From: a bacterium
Lineage (GTDB): Bacteria > Actinomycetota > Acidimicrobiia > Spongiisociales > Spongiisociaceae
Length of the DNA: 64,000 nucleotides
Assembly: GCA_028821265.1 (NCBI GenBank)
Contig: JAPPGU010000082.1
Location: 100,843-164,842, forward strand
Reading direction: 5' to 3'
Below the pieces are notes generated by a model. That model was not told the DNA's origin and made no database searches. It worked only from the letters and a program-made list of their open reading frames with translations. The position numbers and the translations under genes were made by a program. Position 1 is the stretch's first letter. Each line of letters starts with the position of its first letter. This document shows positions 8,788 through 16,909 of this stretch, piece after piece.

Positions 8788-9531
8788 ATGCAATTGACGG
8801 TGCTGGGCGCCAACGGCACCTATCCGACCGCCGGGCGCCCCGCTTCCGGTTACCTGGTGTCGGACGGCGAGACGAACCTCTGGATGGACGCAGGGCCGGG
8901 TACCTACCTGGCTCTCTGCAACGAACTGGATCCGGTCGAGATCGATGCCGTGTTCCTGTCCCATCGGCATCCCGACCACTGCTCCGATGTCTTCGCCCTT
9001 TATCACTCGGTTGCCTACGGGCCGGCCCGGCGAGGCCGGATCCCGGTCGTATGTCCGGAAGGCCTCGCCGAGGCGCTGGCAGGGTTCCTTCAGCACCCGG
9101 CGGCATTGGACAGCGCCTTCGAGTTCGTCACCGCGGCTGACGGTGATTCGGTGCGGGTGGGGTCGATGGAAGTCTCGGTGGTGAGGACCAACCATCCTCC
9201 CCCCACCCTGGCGCCGCGCATAACGGCGGGGGACCGCTCGGTCACCTATACGGCCGACACCGGGCCGAGCGACGCGGTCACCTCGCACGCGGCGGGATCC
9301 GACCTGCTGCTGGCCGAGGCTTCCAGGACCGGCCGGCGGGGTCCTGACACCTACCCCCATCACATGACCGGAGCCGAGGCCGGAGCCATGGCCGCCGCGG
9401 CGGGTGTGGGGCGTCTCGTGCTGACACACATCCCCGCCCATGAGGACCCCGACCGGGTCCTGGCGGAAGCGGAGTCCGAGTTCGACGGCCGGGTGGCTCT
9501 GGCCGTGCCCGGCGCCCGCATGACGGTTTGA
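8788..9531 (+). CDS. Metallo-beta-lactamase fold phosphodiesterase, Rv1339-like
   Basis: 247 residues with the zinc motif SHRHPDH and the downstream histidines in RTNHPPP, TADTG and THIPAHED. In Mycobacterium tuberculosis the order Rv1339-rphA-Rv1341 (rdgB) is the same as here (MBL-rph-rdgB), and Rv1339 was described as an atypical class II cyclic-nucleotide phosphodiesterase that degrades cAMP. Orthology is inferred from synteny plus fold; activity on cAMP is not shown by sequence. The ATG at 8788 is chosen because MQLTVLGANGTYP is the natural first strand. Confidence 0.8.
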   Translation: MQLTVLGANGTYPTAGRPASGYLVSDGETNLWMDAGPGTYLALCNELDPVEIDAVFLSHRHPDHCSDVFALYHSVAYGPARRGRIPVVCPEGLAEALAGFLQHPAALDSAFEFVTAADGDSVRVGSMEVSVVRTNHPPPTLAPRITAGDRSVTYTADTGPSDAVTSHAAGSDLLLAEASRTGRRGPDTYPHHMTGAEAGAMAAAAGVGRLVLTHIPAHEDPDRVLAEAESEFDGRVALAVPGARMTV

Positions 9532-9550
9532 CGGGCGGGGTGGTGTGAGT

Positions 9551-10261
9551 ATGAGCCCTTCGAGAGAGAGACCGGCCGACGAGTTGCGGCCGATTCGGAT
9601 CACGCGGGGTTATACCGAGATGACGCCCGGCTCGGTGCTGATCGAGTTTGGCCGTACGGTGGTGCTGGCCACGGCCTCGGTCTCGGAAACTGTGCCGCGC
9701 TGGATGCGGAATACCAACCGGGGATGGGTGAAGGCCGAGTACGCCATGCTCCCGGGATCCGGTAACCAGCGCATCTCTCGTAGTTCCTACACATCAGGGC
9801 GCCCCAAGGAGATCTCCAGGCTCATCGGCCGCTCCCTTCGCGCGGTGGTGGCCCTCGAGAAGATGGCCGACACGATGGTCACAGTGGACTGCGATGTGAT
9901 CCAGGCTGACGGAGGGACGCGCACGGCGGCGATCAACGCAGGTTGGATCGCCCTTCACGACGCCTTGGAATGGGCGGTGGCCGAGGGGCGCCTCGCAGCC
10001 AACCCGTTGCTCGATCGGGTGGCCGCCATCTCGGTGGGGTTGGTGGGAGGCGCACCGCTGCTCGACCTGGAGTACCGGGACGACGTGGCGGCCTCGGTGG
10101 ACCTCAACGTGGTGATGACCGGGCGCGGCCTGCTGGTGGAGGTCCAGGGCACCGCCGAACAGCTTCCGTTCAGCCGTGCCGAGCTGGATGAACTTCTGGA
10201 CCTGGCTGCGGCGGGGATCGCCCGGATCGCAGACCTCCAGGCGGAACTGGTGGCCGGGTGA
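9551..10261 (+). CDS. rph: Ribonuclease PH
   Basis: Phosphorolytic 3'-5' exoribonuclease that trims tRNA 3' ends. Family signatures: RPIRITRGYTEMTPGSVLIEFG, GWVKAEYAMLPGSG, GRPKEISRLIGRSLRAVV, VDCDVIQADGGTRTAAI. About 236 residues. Translation can start at GTG 9545 or ATG 9551; I prefer the ATG. The stop overlaps the rdgB start (GTGA). Confidence 0.96.
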   Translation: MSPSRERPADELRPIRITRGYTEMTPGSVLIEFGRTVVLATASVSETVPRWMRNTNRGWVKAEYAMLPGSGNQRISRSSYTSGRPKEISRLIGRSLRAVVALEKMADTMVTVDCDVIQADGGTRTAAINAGWIALHDALEWAVAEGRLAANPLLDRVAAISVGLVGGAPLLDLEYRDDVAASVDLNVVMTGRGLLVEVQGTAEQLPFSRAELDELLDLAAAGIARIADLQAELVAG

Positions 10262-10854
10262 GCCGTCCGGTCATCGAGCGAGCGGTGGTGGCCTCCAAGA
10301 ACCCGGACAAGATCGCCGAGCTCGAGACGCTGCTGACCCGGCACGGGATCGTCGGCGAGGTGGTCCGCGGGATGGAATGGCCCGATGTGGTGGAGGACGC
10401 ACCCACGCTGGAAGGCAACGCCCTCCTCAAGGCCCGCCAGGTGGCGCGCAGCACCGGCCTACCCTCGATCGCCGACGACACCGGCCTGGAAGTGGACGCG
10501 CTGGGCGGTGCTCCCGGAGTCCACACGGCCCGGTACTCGGGGCCGGATGCCACCTACCGATCGAACGTGGACGCCCTGCTGGCGGCCCTGCAAGGCGTGG
10601 AGGGCCGGACCGCCCGTTTCCGGACCGTGGTCGTGGTGATCCTGGCGGACGGCGGTGAAGTGGTCGCGGAGGGAGAACTGGTCGGGGAGATCGCCCTGGC
10701 GCGCCGAGGATCCGCCGGATTCGGATACGACCCGGTCTTCGACGTGGACGGCCGTACCCTGGCGGAGATGGAGCCGCAGGAGAAGGGCAGGGTCAGCCAC
10801 CGGGCCCGCGCCATCGTGGCGCTGGCGGATGCCCTCTCGGCCCACCGGGCGTGA
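10258..10854 (+). CDS. rdgB: dITP/XTP pyrophosphatase (Ham1 family)
   Basis: Hydrolyses non-canonical purine triphosphates to keep them out of DNA and RNA. Signatures: ASKNPDKIAELE at the start, LPSIADDTGLEVDALGG, PGVHTARYSG, GSAGFGYDPVF and the C-terminal KGRVSHRARA. 198 residues, normal. It begins with GTG overlapping the rph stop. A GGCTTCCC/GGGAAGCC inverted repeat follows the stop. Confidence 0.95.
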   Translation: MSRPVIERAVVASKNPDKIAELETLLTRHGIVGEVVRGMEWPDVVEDAPTLEGNALLKARQVARSTGLPSIADDTGLEVDALGGAPGVHTARYSGPDATYRSNVDALLAALQGVEGRTARFRTVVVVILADGGEVVAEGELVGEIALARRGSAGFGYDPVFDVDGRTLAEMEPQEKGRVSHRARAIVALADALSAHRA

Positions 10855-10856
10855 CC

Positions 10857-10891
10857 GGCTTCCCGATGCCGGGCAGAAGGATTGGGAAGCC
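10857..10891 (+). terminator. Possible terminator hairpin after rdgB
   Basis: GGCTTCCC (10857-10864) and GGGAAGCC (10884-10891) form a perfect 8-bp inverted repeat with a 19-nt loop, three bases after the rdgB stop. There is no T tract, so intrinsic termination is uncertain. Confidence 0.35.
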
Positions 10892-10897
10892 CACTAG

Positions 10898-11064
10898 AGC
10901 GGTCTGTCTGTGGAACGGCGGTGTGGTATGGCGTCGGCAGCGGTGTTCCTCGCAAGGCCCGCTGACGAAGGCGTACCCGCAGCGGTACGTTGAGGAAGCG
11001 GAACGCAGCGACGGGGCGCCGATGGCAGCCATAACACACCTGGTTGTTTCGCAGGCAGACCGCT
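10898..11064. repeat. Dispersed imperfect palindrome, full copy 1
   Basis: A 167-bp element between rdgB and tRNA-Lys. The left end AGCGGTCTGTCTGTGGAAC matches the inverted right end AGCGGTCTGCCTGCGAAAC at 16 of 19 positions. Farther in, GGTGTGGTATGGC on the left matches GGTGTGTTATGGC inverted from the right. The centre holds TTCCTC...GAGGAA around CGTACC-CGCAGC-GGTACG. The whole unit could fold into one long hairpin, as DNA or RNA. A close relative lies at 45970-46133 and a half copy at 53436-53497. No transposase and no clear target duplication is seen. Confidence 0.85.
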
Positions 11065-11069
11065 ACAAT
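11064..11069 (+). promoter_or_regulatory. Putative -10 box for tRNA-Lys
   Basis: TACAAT lies 7 bp before the first base of tRNA-Lys, so transcription would start at or just before the tRNA. Its first T is the last base of the palindromic element, so the -35 region (TGGTTG, 11041-11046, 17 bp away) would lie inside the repeat. Suggestive only. Confidence 0.4.
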
Positions 11070-11076
11070 GCCCTGC

Positions 11077-11152
<76 letters not shown>

Positions 11153-11191
11153 TCCGGGACGGTTCCGCAGTTGTCAACAGCGTCCCTCGTC

Positions 11192-11273
11192 GCGGGTGTG
11201 GCGGAACGGTAGACGCGCCAGGTTTAGGTCCTGGTGGGCAATGCCCGTGGGGGTTCGAGTCCCTCCACCCGCA
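11192..11273 (+). tRNA. tRNA-Leu(TAG)
   Basis: Acceptor GCGGGTG/CACCCGC, anticodon stem CCAGG/CCTGG around TTTAGGT (anticodon TAG), and a long variable arm as expected for a class II leucine tRNA. CCA is not encoded. The next base (11274) is already the last base of the opposite-strand gene's stop codon. Confidence 0.95.
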
Positions 11274-12935
11274 CTATTGGAAGGACACGAACACCGGCAC
11301 CGGGGTCAGTTCCAGGACCTGTTCGGGTGTGGCGGTGGGGGAGTCCTCGTCATAGAAGTTCTTCCAGCCCCACCAGAACTGGTCGGCGTCGGGTTCGAGG
11401 GTCAGGGCGTTCCAGGTGCTGTACTTGGCCTCCAGGCTTCCCTGCCCGTCCATCTGGATCAACACCGCCAGTTCGGGAGGCGTCTCTATCAGGGGGCGGT
11501 TGGTGATCATGGAGAACCGGAACTGGTGGATGATCAGGAGCTTCTGGGGGAGTGCTTCCTCCCGGACTATCGCCGCGAGCCATTCGATCACCCGGTTGAT
11601 CTCCGCGGCGTCGACCGTACCGATCTGGCGCAGATGGACCTGGTTGGGCTTCAGCCTCCACTCGGGATCGAGGGCTAGACCGACATGGGGCAGGCGAAGG
11701 AATTCCTCGTATATTTTTGCCTGGGTCAGGAAGTCGGTGCGCCCCGGCTGCAGGTCGAGGACCACATAGGCGTCGTTGGCGGCTGCGATCTCGATCCAGG
11801 GCGCGATCACATCCCGCGCCGTCTCGGACGAGTAGTCGCCGTCCCGGCCGGCTCCGGCCGAGGCGACAGTGGCGACTATCTCGAAGGTGGGAAGCACGGT
11901 GGCGCCGTCCGCGCCGTAGCCGTCGATTATCGATCGGAGCCGGTCGATGCCTTCCTCGGGGCCCTGCTCGCCCAGCACTCCGAGGGCGGACGTCACCGGG
12001 TGCCCGTACACGGCCACCAGCCGGCGCCCGTCGCCCTCTCCGAACATGAGCAGGCCGCCCCCGGGAATTTCGGCGTTCCGCCGGACCACCTCCAGCTGCC
12101 AGGCCAGATCATCGTCGAAGTCCGAGAGCAGGTCCACCTTGGTAGCGCCCGCGATCATCTTCCGCGCGTAGGCGGGAAGGGCCCTGAGATCCCCTTCCAC
12201 CACGACCACGCCGACACCGATCTGGATACCGAGGGCCATCAGGGCGGACGGCGCGGCCGGATCCACCAGCCAGACGCGGTCCGGGGTCCTGGCGTCGGAC
12301 GGGAAAGCCGCCTGCCAATCGACCTCCACCGGCTCAACGGTGAACCCGGCGAGGGCGTCGAGAAGCACCCGCTCGTCAAAGCCGGCGGCCACGATCCGCT
12401 CCGGCGCCAGGCGGCGGAGCTCGTCCAGCAACCGATCATCGAACCACTGGCCGACCAGCAGCAGAGGGCCTCGGATACCGCTTGCGGCCATCGTGGCCAT
12501 CGCGGCCGGATTGGTGGCGAAGGCCAGACCTACTTCGTGAGCGCACGTGAAGGCGGCCTGTGAGATCTCGACGCTGACCGGAACGGCCGAGGTCTCGGTG
12601 GGGCGGAAGTCCTCCGGGATGCTGGGCGAGCAGTCCCTCTCCGCCGGAGCCGGCGCGGACACCGCCTGGGAGGAGGGCTCTGCGGATCGGTCGTCCATCC
12701 CGGTGACCGGGCTGGGATCGGGAGAGGAGGTGTCCGTGGAAGGTCCCCCGACCGAGTCTGCGGGATCCGCGGCTGAGGTGGGGGCGACGGCGCTCGACGG
12801 TGCGGGCTCCTCCGCCGACTCTCCGTCCGGCCATAGGTAGAAGGCGATGGCCAAAAGGATGGCGAGTACCGCAATCCGGCCGGCAGCGGAAACGAGAACC
12901 CGGCGCCCACGTGCGCTCGGAGGGTTAGAATCCAT
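11274..12935 (-). CDS. Exported or membrane-anchored protein of unknown function
   Basis: 553 residues from ATG 12935. A basic N-terminus and one hydrophobic helix (about 12-34) form a signal anchor. A Ser/Pro/Asp-rich linker (about 38-105) would span the wall. The middle contains LLVGQWFDD and LLDELRRLAPERIVAAG, loosely like cell-wall-binding repeat 2 modules. The C-terminal 200 residues (YVVLDLQPGRTDFLTQAKIY, VGLALDPEWRLKP, LIIHQFRFSMI, WWGWKNFYDED) match a domain I recall from lipoproteins of other actinobacteria, with no known function. The frame stays open upstream through tRNA-Pro, which is why the internal ATG is chosen. The stop codon directly abuts tRNA-Leu. Confidence 0.8.
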   Translation of the reverse strand: MDSNPPSARGRRVLVSAAGRIAVLAILLAIAFYLWPDGESAEEPAPSSAVAPTSAADPADSVGGPSTDTSSPDPSPVTGMDDRSAEPSSQAVSAPAPAERDCSPSIPEDFRPTETSAVPVSVEISQAAFTCAHEVGLAFATNPAAMATMAASGIRGPLLLVGQWFDDRLLDELRRLAPERIVAAGFDERVLLDALAGFTVEPVEVDWQAAFPSDARTPDRVWLVDPAAPSALMALGIQIGVGVVVVEGDLRALPAYARKMIAGATKVDLLSDFDDDLAWQLEVVRRNAEIPGGGLLMFGEGDGRRLVAVYGHPVTSALGVLGEQGPEEGIDRLRSIIDGYGADGATVLPTFEIVATVASAGAGRDGDYSSETARDVIAPWIEIAAANDAYVVLDLQPGRTDFLTQAKIYEEFLRLPHVGLALDPEWRLKPNQVHLRQIGTVDAAEINRVIEWLAAIVREEALPQKLLIIHQFRFSMITNRPLIETPPELAVLIQMDGQGSLEAKYSTWNALTLEPDADQFWWGWKNFYDEDSPTATPEQVLELTPVPVFVSFQ

Positions 12936-12965
12936 ATTCAACGAGCGCTCCTGAGGGTGCTCGAA

Positions 12966-13039
12966 CGGGCTGTGGCGCAGCTTGGCAGCGCGCCTGCTTT
13001 GGGAGCAGGAGGTCGTCGGTTCAAATCCGACCAGCCCGA
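12966..13039 (+). tRNA. tRNA-Pro(TGG)
   Basis: Acceptor CGGGCTG/CAGCCCG, anticodon stem CCTGC/GCAGG around TTTGGGA (anticodon TGG), T-arm GGTTCAAATCC. First of four tRNAs that run up to the trigger factor gene. Confidence 0.95.
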
Positions 13040-13160
13040 CCCGAACCTCCCTCTGGCAGGCGGTGTGAAGGCTAGCCGTTCGCCCTCCGTTCTTCGCGGA
13101 CCTGTCGGGTCCGGGCGCGTCCCGGTCAGGCGTATACGGCATGTATTATGGGCAAGACCG

Positions 13161-13231
<71 letters not shown>

Positions 13232-13282
13232 CTGACGGGTGAGTCCTGGACCGGGCTCCCGCAGAGCGGAGGGCCGTGATGA

Positions 13283-13355
13283 GCCCCCGTAGCTCAGAGG
13301 ACAGAGCAGGAGCCTTCTAAGCTCTTGGTCGGAGGTTCGAATCCTTCCGGGGGCG
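13283..13355 (+). tRNA. tRNA-Arg(TCT)
   Basis: Acceptor GCCCCCG/CGGGGGC, anticodon stem GGAGC/GCTCT (one G-T pair) around CTTCTAA, anticodon TCT. T-arm GGTTCGAATCC, discriminator G. Confidence 0.93.
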
Positions 13356-13426
13356 CGCCACGATCGGTACGGATCCGTATCTGGCGAATCCGCATTACAA
13401 GGAGCCGGGCGTGATGCCCGGCGCAC

Positions 13427-13502
13427 GGTGGCCGTAGCTCAGCTTGGTTAGAGCGCCTGGTTGTGGTCCAGGAGGTCGGGGGTTCGAGTCCCCTCGGTCA
13501 CC
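13427..13502 (+). tRNA. tRNA-His(GTG)
   Basis: Acceptor GTGGCCG/CGGTCAC, anticodon stem CCTGG/CCAGG around TTGTGGT (anticodon GTG). A genome-encoded G at position -1 (13427) faces C73 (13502), the histidine identity pair. It lies 54 bp upstream of tig. Confidence 0.95.
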
Positions 13503-13555
13503 CTGGTGCTGAGTCGTTCGACTGCGCCTGGCCTAGCCCGACTCCTGGGAGTGTC

Positions 13556-14917
13556 GTGTCATTCACCGTTTCTGAAGTGAGCGACTTCGAACGTCGTATC
13601 ACCCTCCTGCTCGACAGCCGTCGCCTTGATGCGGCCGAATCGCGCGCCGCCCGGAGGCTGGCGCGGGACATCCACGTGAACGGTTTCCGCCGTGGCAAGG
13701 CGCCCCGCCGCATGGTGGAGCGGGTGGTCGGCAGGGAGCGGGTCCGCAACGATGCCATCGAGGACCTGCTGTCGGACCGCCTTCCCGGGGTATGGGAAGG
13801 CACCGGCCTGGCCCCGGCCGTCTCGCCCGTGGTGGATGGCATCAGGGAGGTCGCCGACGGTGTCGAGGTGGATCTCCTCGTAAGCCTATGGCCCACGTTG
13901 GCCACCCCGCCGGTCTACGAAGGCCGGACGGTCGAACTCGATGCTCCCGAGGAGATCGGCGACGAAGCCGTCGGGCGATACGTGGACATGTACAGGGAGC
14001 AGTTCGCCGAACTGGAGACCGTGGAACGGCCCTGCCGAGCGGGCGACTACGTGGCCATCGACCTCAGCTCCTCGCATGACGGGCGCTCTCTGGAGGCGCC
14101 GGCGGCCACCGGGTTCCTGTACGAGTTGGGCGTCGAGGCGGCGATGGAGGGCTTGACCGAGCAACTCACGGGGTGCGAGGCCGGCGCGGTGGTCGAGTTC
14201 GAGGCGCCGCTGCGCATGGCGGTCGGCGACCTGGCCGAAGGCACCGTGATCGAGGTGCGGGTGGTCGTCGACGAGGTGCGGGAGAAACTCCTTCCGGATC
14301 TGGACGACGAGTGGGTGGCGGACTTCACCGACTTCGACACCGTGAGCGAGCTGCGTGAGCAGGTGTTCAAGGACCTGGACGGGCAGCGCCTCGAATCTCT
14401 GCGAAGCCAGCTACGCGGTGTCCTCCTGTCGGAACTGGCCGAGGAGGTGGAACTGGACATACCGCAAGCCGTCGTCGATGCGTCCGCGATGAGGATGTTC
14501 GAGGACTTCCGTGGACGCCTCGATGAGCAGAAGTCGTCGGTCGAGGAGTACCTGGAAGCGACCGGGCAGGACATCGAAGCCGTCTTCGGACAGTTCCGTG
14601 GCCGCGCCACCGCGCAGATACAGGTCGGAGCGTTGCTGGACTCGGTTGCCGAGCACACCGGAATCGAGGTCCGGGACGAGGACATCCTCGATGCCTACCA
14701 GGCCGTAGCCTCCCGAACGGATCAGTCGGTCGAGAGCATTGCCGAGGAGATGGCGGGGAGTGCTCTAGAAAACAGCGTGCGCGGTGATATCCTGCGGACC
14801 CGGGCACTGGACATTCTCATGAGAGCCGCGGTGGCTACGGATGGTGATGGGGCCGTGATCGACCTCCGGTTCGATCCGCCCGGCACCCCGGAGGCCGTCG
14901 AGGACGAGACCGAGTAA
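13556..14917 (+). CDS. tig: Trigger factor
   Basis: Ribosome-bound chaperone and prolyl isomerase. The N-terminal ribosome-binding domain carries [18 protein letters not shown] (canonical GFRxGxxP). The FKBP-like domain covers about residues 160-245 ([15 protein letters not shown], then [14 protein letters not shown]). The helical C-terminal arm follows. 453 residues, normal. GTG 13556 with GGGAG upstream is chosen because the family starts close to it; the frame continues upstream through tRNA-His, which cannot be coding. It heads tig-clpP-clpX, the standard order. Confidence 0.95.
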   Translation: MSFTVSEVSDFERRITLLLDSRRLDAAESRAARRLARDIHVNGFRRGKAPRRMVERVVGRERVRNDAIEDLLSDRLPGVWEGTGLAPAVSPVVDGIREVADGVEVDLLVSLWPTLATPPVYEGRTVELDAPEEIGDEAVGRYVDMYREQFAELETVERPCRAGDYVAIDLSSSHDGRSLEAPAATGFLYELGVEAAMEGLTEQLTGCEAGAVVEFEAPLRMAVGDLAEGTVIEVRVVVDEVREKLLPDLDDEWVADFTDFDTVSELREQVFKDLDGQRLESLRSQLRGVLLSELAEEVELDIPQAVVDASAMRMFEDFRGRLDEQKSSVEEYLEATGQDIEAVFGQFRGRATAQIQVGALLDSVAEHTGIEVRDEDILDAYQAVASRTDQSVESIAEEMAGSALENSVRGDILRTRALDILMRAAVATDGDGAVIDLRFDPPGTPEAVEDETE

Positions 14918-14925
14918 GGAGAGCA

Positions 14926-15591
14926 GTGAGCGACATCATGCCGCCGATGGGCGCCGTCACGGATCCTCCCGCCACGGGCTACCTGGTACCCACGGTGGTC
15001 GAGTCCACCAGCCGGGGGGAGCGGGCCTTCGACATCTATTCCCGCCTGCTAAAGGACCGGATCATCTTTCTCGGCACCCCGATCGACGATGCGGTGGCCA
15101 ACCTGGTCATGGCCCAACTGCTCCATCTCGAATCGGAGGACCCCGACCGTGATGTCAACCTGTACATCAACTCCCCGGGTGGTTCCATCACCAGCCTGTT
15201 CGCCATCTACGACACTATCCAGTACATCAAGCCTGATGTCAGCACCGTGTGCATGGGGATGGCCGCCTCGGCCGCCGCGGTGATCCTGGCCGGAGGCGCC
15301 AAGGGGAAGCGGTTCGCCCTCCCGCACGCCCGGGTGATGCTCCACCAGCCGCAGGGAGGGGCTAGCGGGCAAGCCACGGACATCGAGATACAGGCCCGCC
15401 TGATCGTCCAGATGCGGGAACAACTCAACCGGATCCTGGCCCGCCACACCGGCCAGGAGTACGAGAAGTTGGCAAAGGACACCGACCGCGACTTCTGGAT
15501 GCTCGCCGAAGAGGCCAGGGAGTACGGGGAGCACGGAATCGTGGACGCGGTGCTTACCAGCCGAGAACTAGTGGCGGTCGAGGACCTCTGA
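14926..15591 (+). CDS. clpP: ATP-dependent Clp protease proteolytic subunit
   Basis: Serine protease forming the tetradecameric chamber for ClpX. Catalytic triad by motif: Ser115 in [11 protein letters not shown], His140 in VMLHQPQGG, Asp189 in [16 protein letters not shown] is also conserved. 221 residues. GTG start preceded by AAGGAGAG. Only one clpP is present here, whereas many actinobacteria have tandem clpP1-clpP2; a second may lie elsewhere. Confidence 0.96.
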   Translation: MSDIMPPMGAVTDPPATGYLVPTVVESTSRGERAFDIYSRLLKDRIIFLGTPIDDAVANLVMAQLLHLESEDPDRDVNLYINSPGGSITSLFAIYDTIQYIKPDVSTVCMGMAASAAAVILAGGAKGKRFALPHARVMLHQPQGGASGQATDIEIQARLIVQMREQLNRILARHTGQEYEKLAKDTDRDFWMLAEEAREYGEHGIVDAVLTSRELVAVEDL

Positions 15592-15594
15592 GGC

Positions 15595-16863
15595 GTGGCT
15601 ACCAAGTACGGGGACGGGAGCGACCTGCTCAAATGTAGTTTCTGCGGCCATTCGCAGAAGCAGGTCAAGAAGCTCATCGCCGGGCCCGGGGTCTACATCT
15701 GTGACGAGTGCGTCCTGCTCTGCACCGAGATACTCGACGACGACCTCTCCACCAGGGAGTCCGAGCACGACGGGGAGTTGCCCAAGCCGTCCGAGGTGTA
15801 CGACTTCCTGGACGGCTACGTCATCGGGCAGGATCGAGCGAAGAAGACCCTGGCCGTGGCGGTCTACAACCACTACAAGCGGGTGCGGGCCGGAGCACCC
15901 CGCAAGGAAGAGGTGGAGCTCTCCAAGTCCAACATCCTCTTGATCGGCCCTACCGGATGCGGCAAGACGCTCCTGGCCCAAACCCTGGCGCGCATGCTCA
16001 ACGTGCCATTTGCCATCGCCGACGCGACCGCGCTCACCGAGGCGGGCTACGTGGGAGAGGACGTGGAGAACATCCTGCTCAAGCTGCTGCAGGCCGCCGA
16101 CTATGACATCAAACGAGCCGAGCAGGGCATCATCTACATCGACGAGGTGGACAAGATCGCCCGCAAGGCCGAGAACCCCTCCATTACCAGGGACGTGTCC
16201 GGAGAAGGTGTGCAGCAGGCCCTGCTGAAGATACTGGAGGGGACAGTGGCCTCGGTGCCCCCTCAGGGCGGCCGCAAGCATCCGCATCAGGAGTTCATCC
16301 AGATCGATACCACCGACGTGCTGTTCATCTCGGGTGGGGCGTTTGCCGGGCTCGAGGAGGTCATCTCCCGCCGGATCGGCAACAAGGTGGTGGGGTTCGG
16401 CGCAGATCTGCGGTCCAGTCCCGACCGGCCCGAGCCGGAGCTGCTTTCGGAGGTAATGCCGGAGGACCTGATCAAGTTCGGCCTGATCCCCGAGTTCATC
16501 GGCAGGCTTCCCATGGTGGCCACCGTGAACGCGCTGGACAAGGAGGCTCTCATCCGGATCCTCCAGGAGCCTCGCAACGCCCTCGTGAAGCAGTACGCCC
16601 GGATCTTCGAACTCGACGGCGTGGAGTTGGTGTTCGAGGACGATTCCCTCGAGGCGATCGCCGACCTGGCGATGCTGAGGGGTACCGGCGCCCGTGGTCT
16701 GCGGGCCATCATGGAGGAAGTACTCCTCGACACCATGTACGAGCTTCCCTCCCGGCCGGACATCGGGCGGGTGCTGGTCGACCGGAGGGTGGTCGAGGAG
16801 AAGACCAACCCGACCCTGCTGGCGATCAGTGATATCGAGAAGCGCCGCGAGAAGAGCGCGTAG
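15595..16863 (+). CDS. clpX: ATP-dependent Clp protease ATP-binding subunit ClpX
   Basis: AAA+ unfoldase. The N-terminal zinc-binding domain shows [11 protein letters not shown] and CDECVLLC (two CxxC pairs). Walker A GPTGCGKT, Walker [10 protein letters not shown], sensor-2 region [13 protein letters not shown]. The pore loop GYVGED is present. 422 residues. Starts with GTG 3 bp after clpP, so the two are coupled. Confidence 0.97.
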   Translation: MATKYGDGSDLLKCSFCGHSQKQVKKLIAGPGVYICDECVLLCTEILDDDLSTRESEHDGELPKPSEVYDFLDGYVIGQDRAKKTLAVAVYNHYKRVRAGAPRKEEVELSKSNILLIGPTGCGKTLLAQTLARMLNVPFAIADATALTEAGYVGEDVENILLKLLQAADYDIKRAEQGIIYIDEVDKIARKAENPSITRDVSGEGVQQALLKILEGTVASVPPQGGRKHPHQEFIQIDTTDVLFISGGAFAGLEEVISRRIGNKVVGFGADLRSSPDRPEPELLSEVMPEDLIKFGLIPEFIGRLPMVATVNALDKEALIRILQEPRNALVKQYARIFELDGVELVFEDDSLEAIADLAMLRGTGARGLRAIMEEVLLDTMYELPSRPDIGRVLVDRRVVEEKTNPTLLAISDIEKRREKSA

Positions 16864-16909
16864 CCGCCCGGCCGGGGTCGGGTAAGCGCGGCCGATTCCA
16901 ACCACCGCA

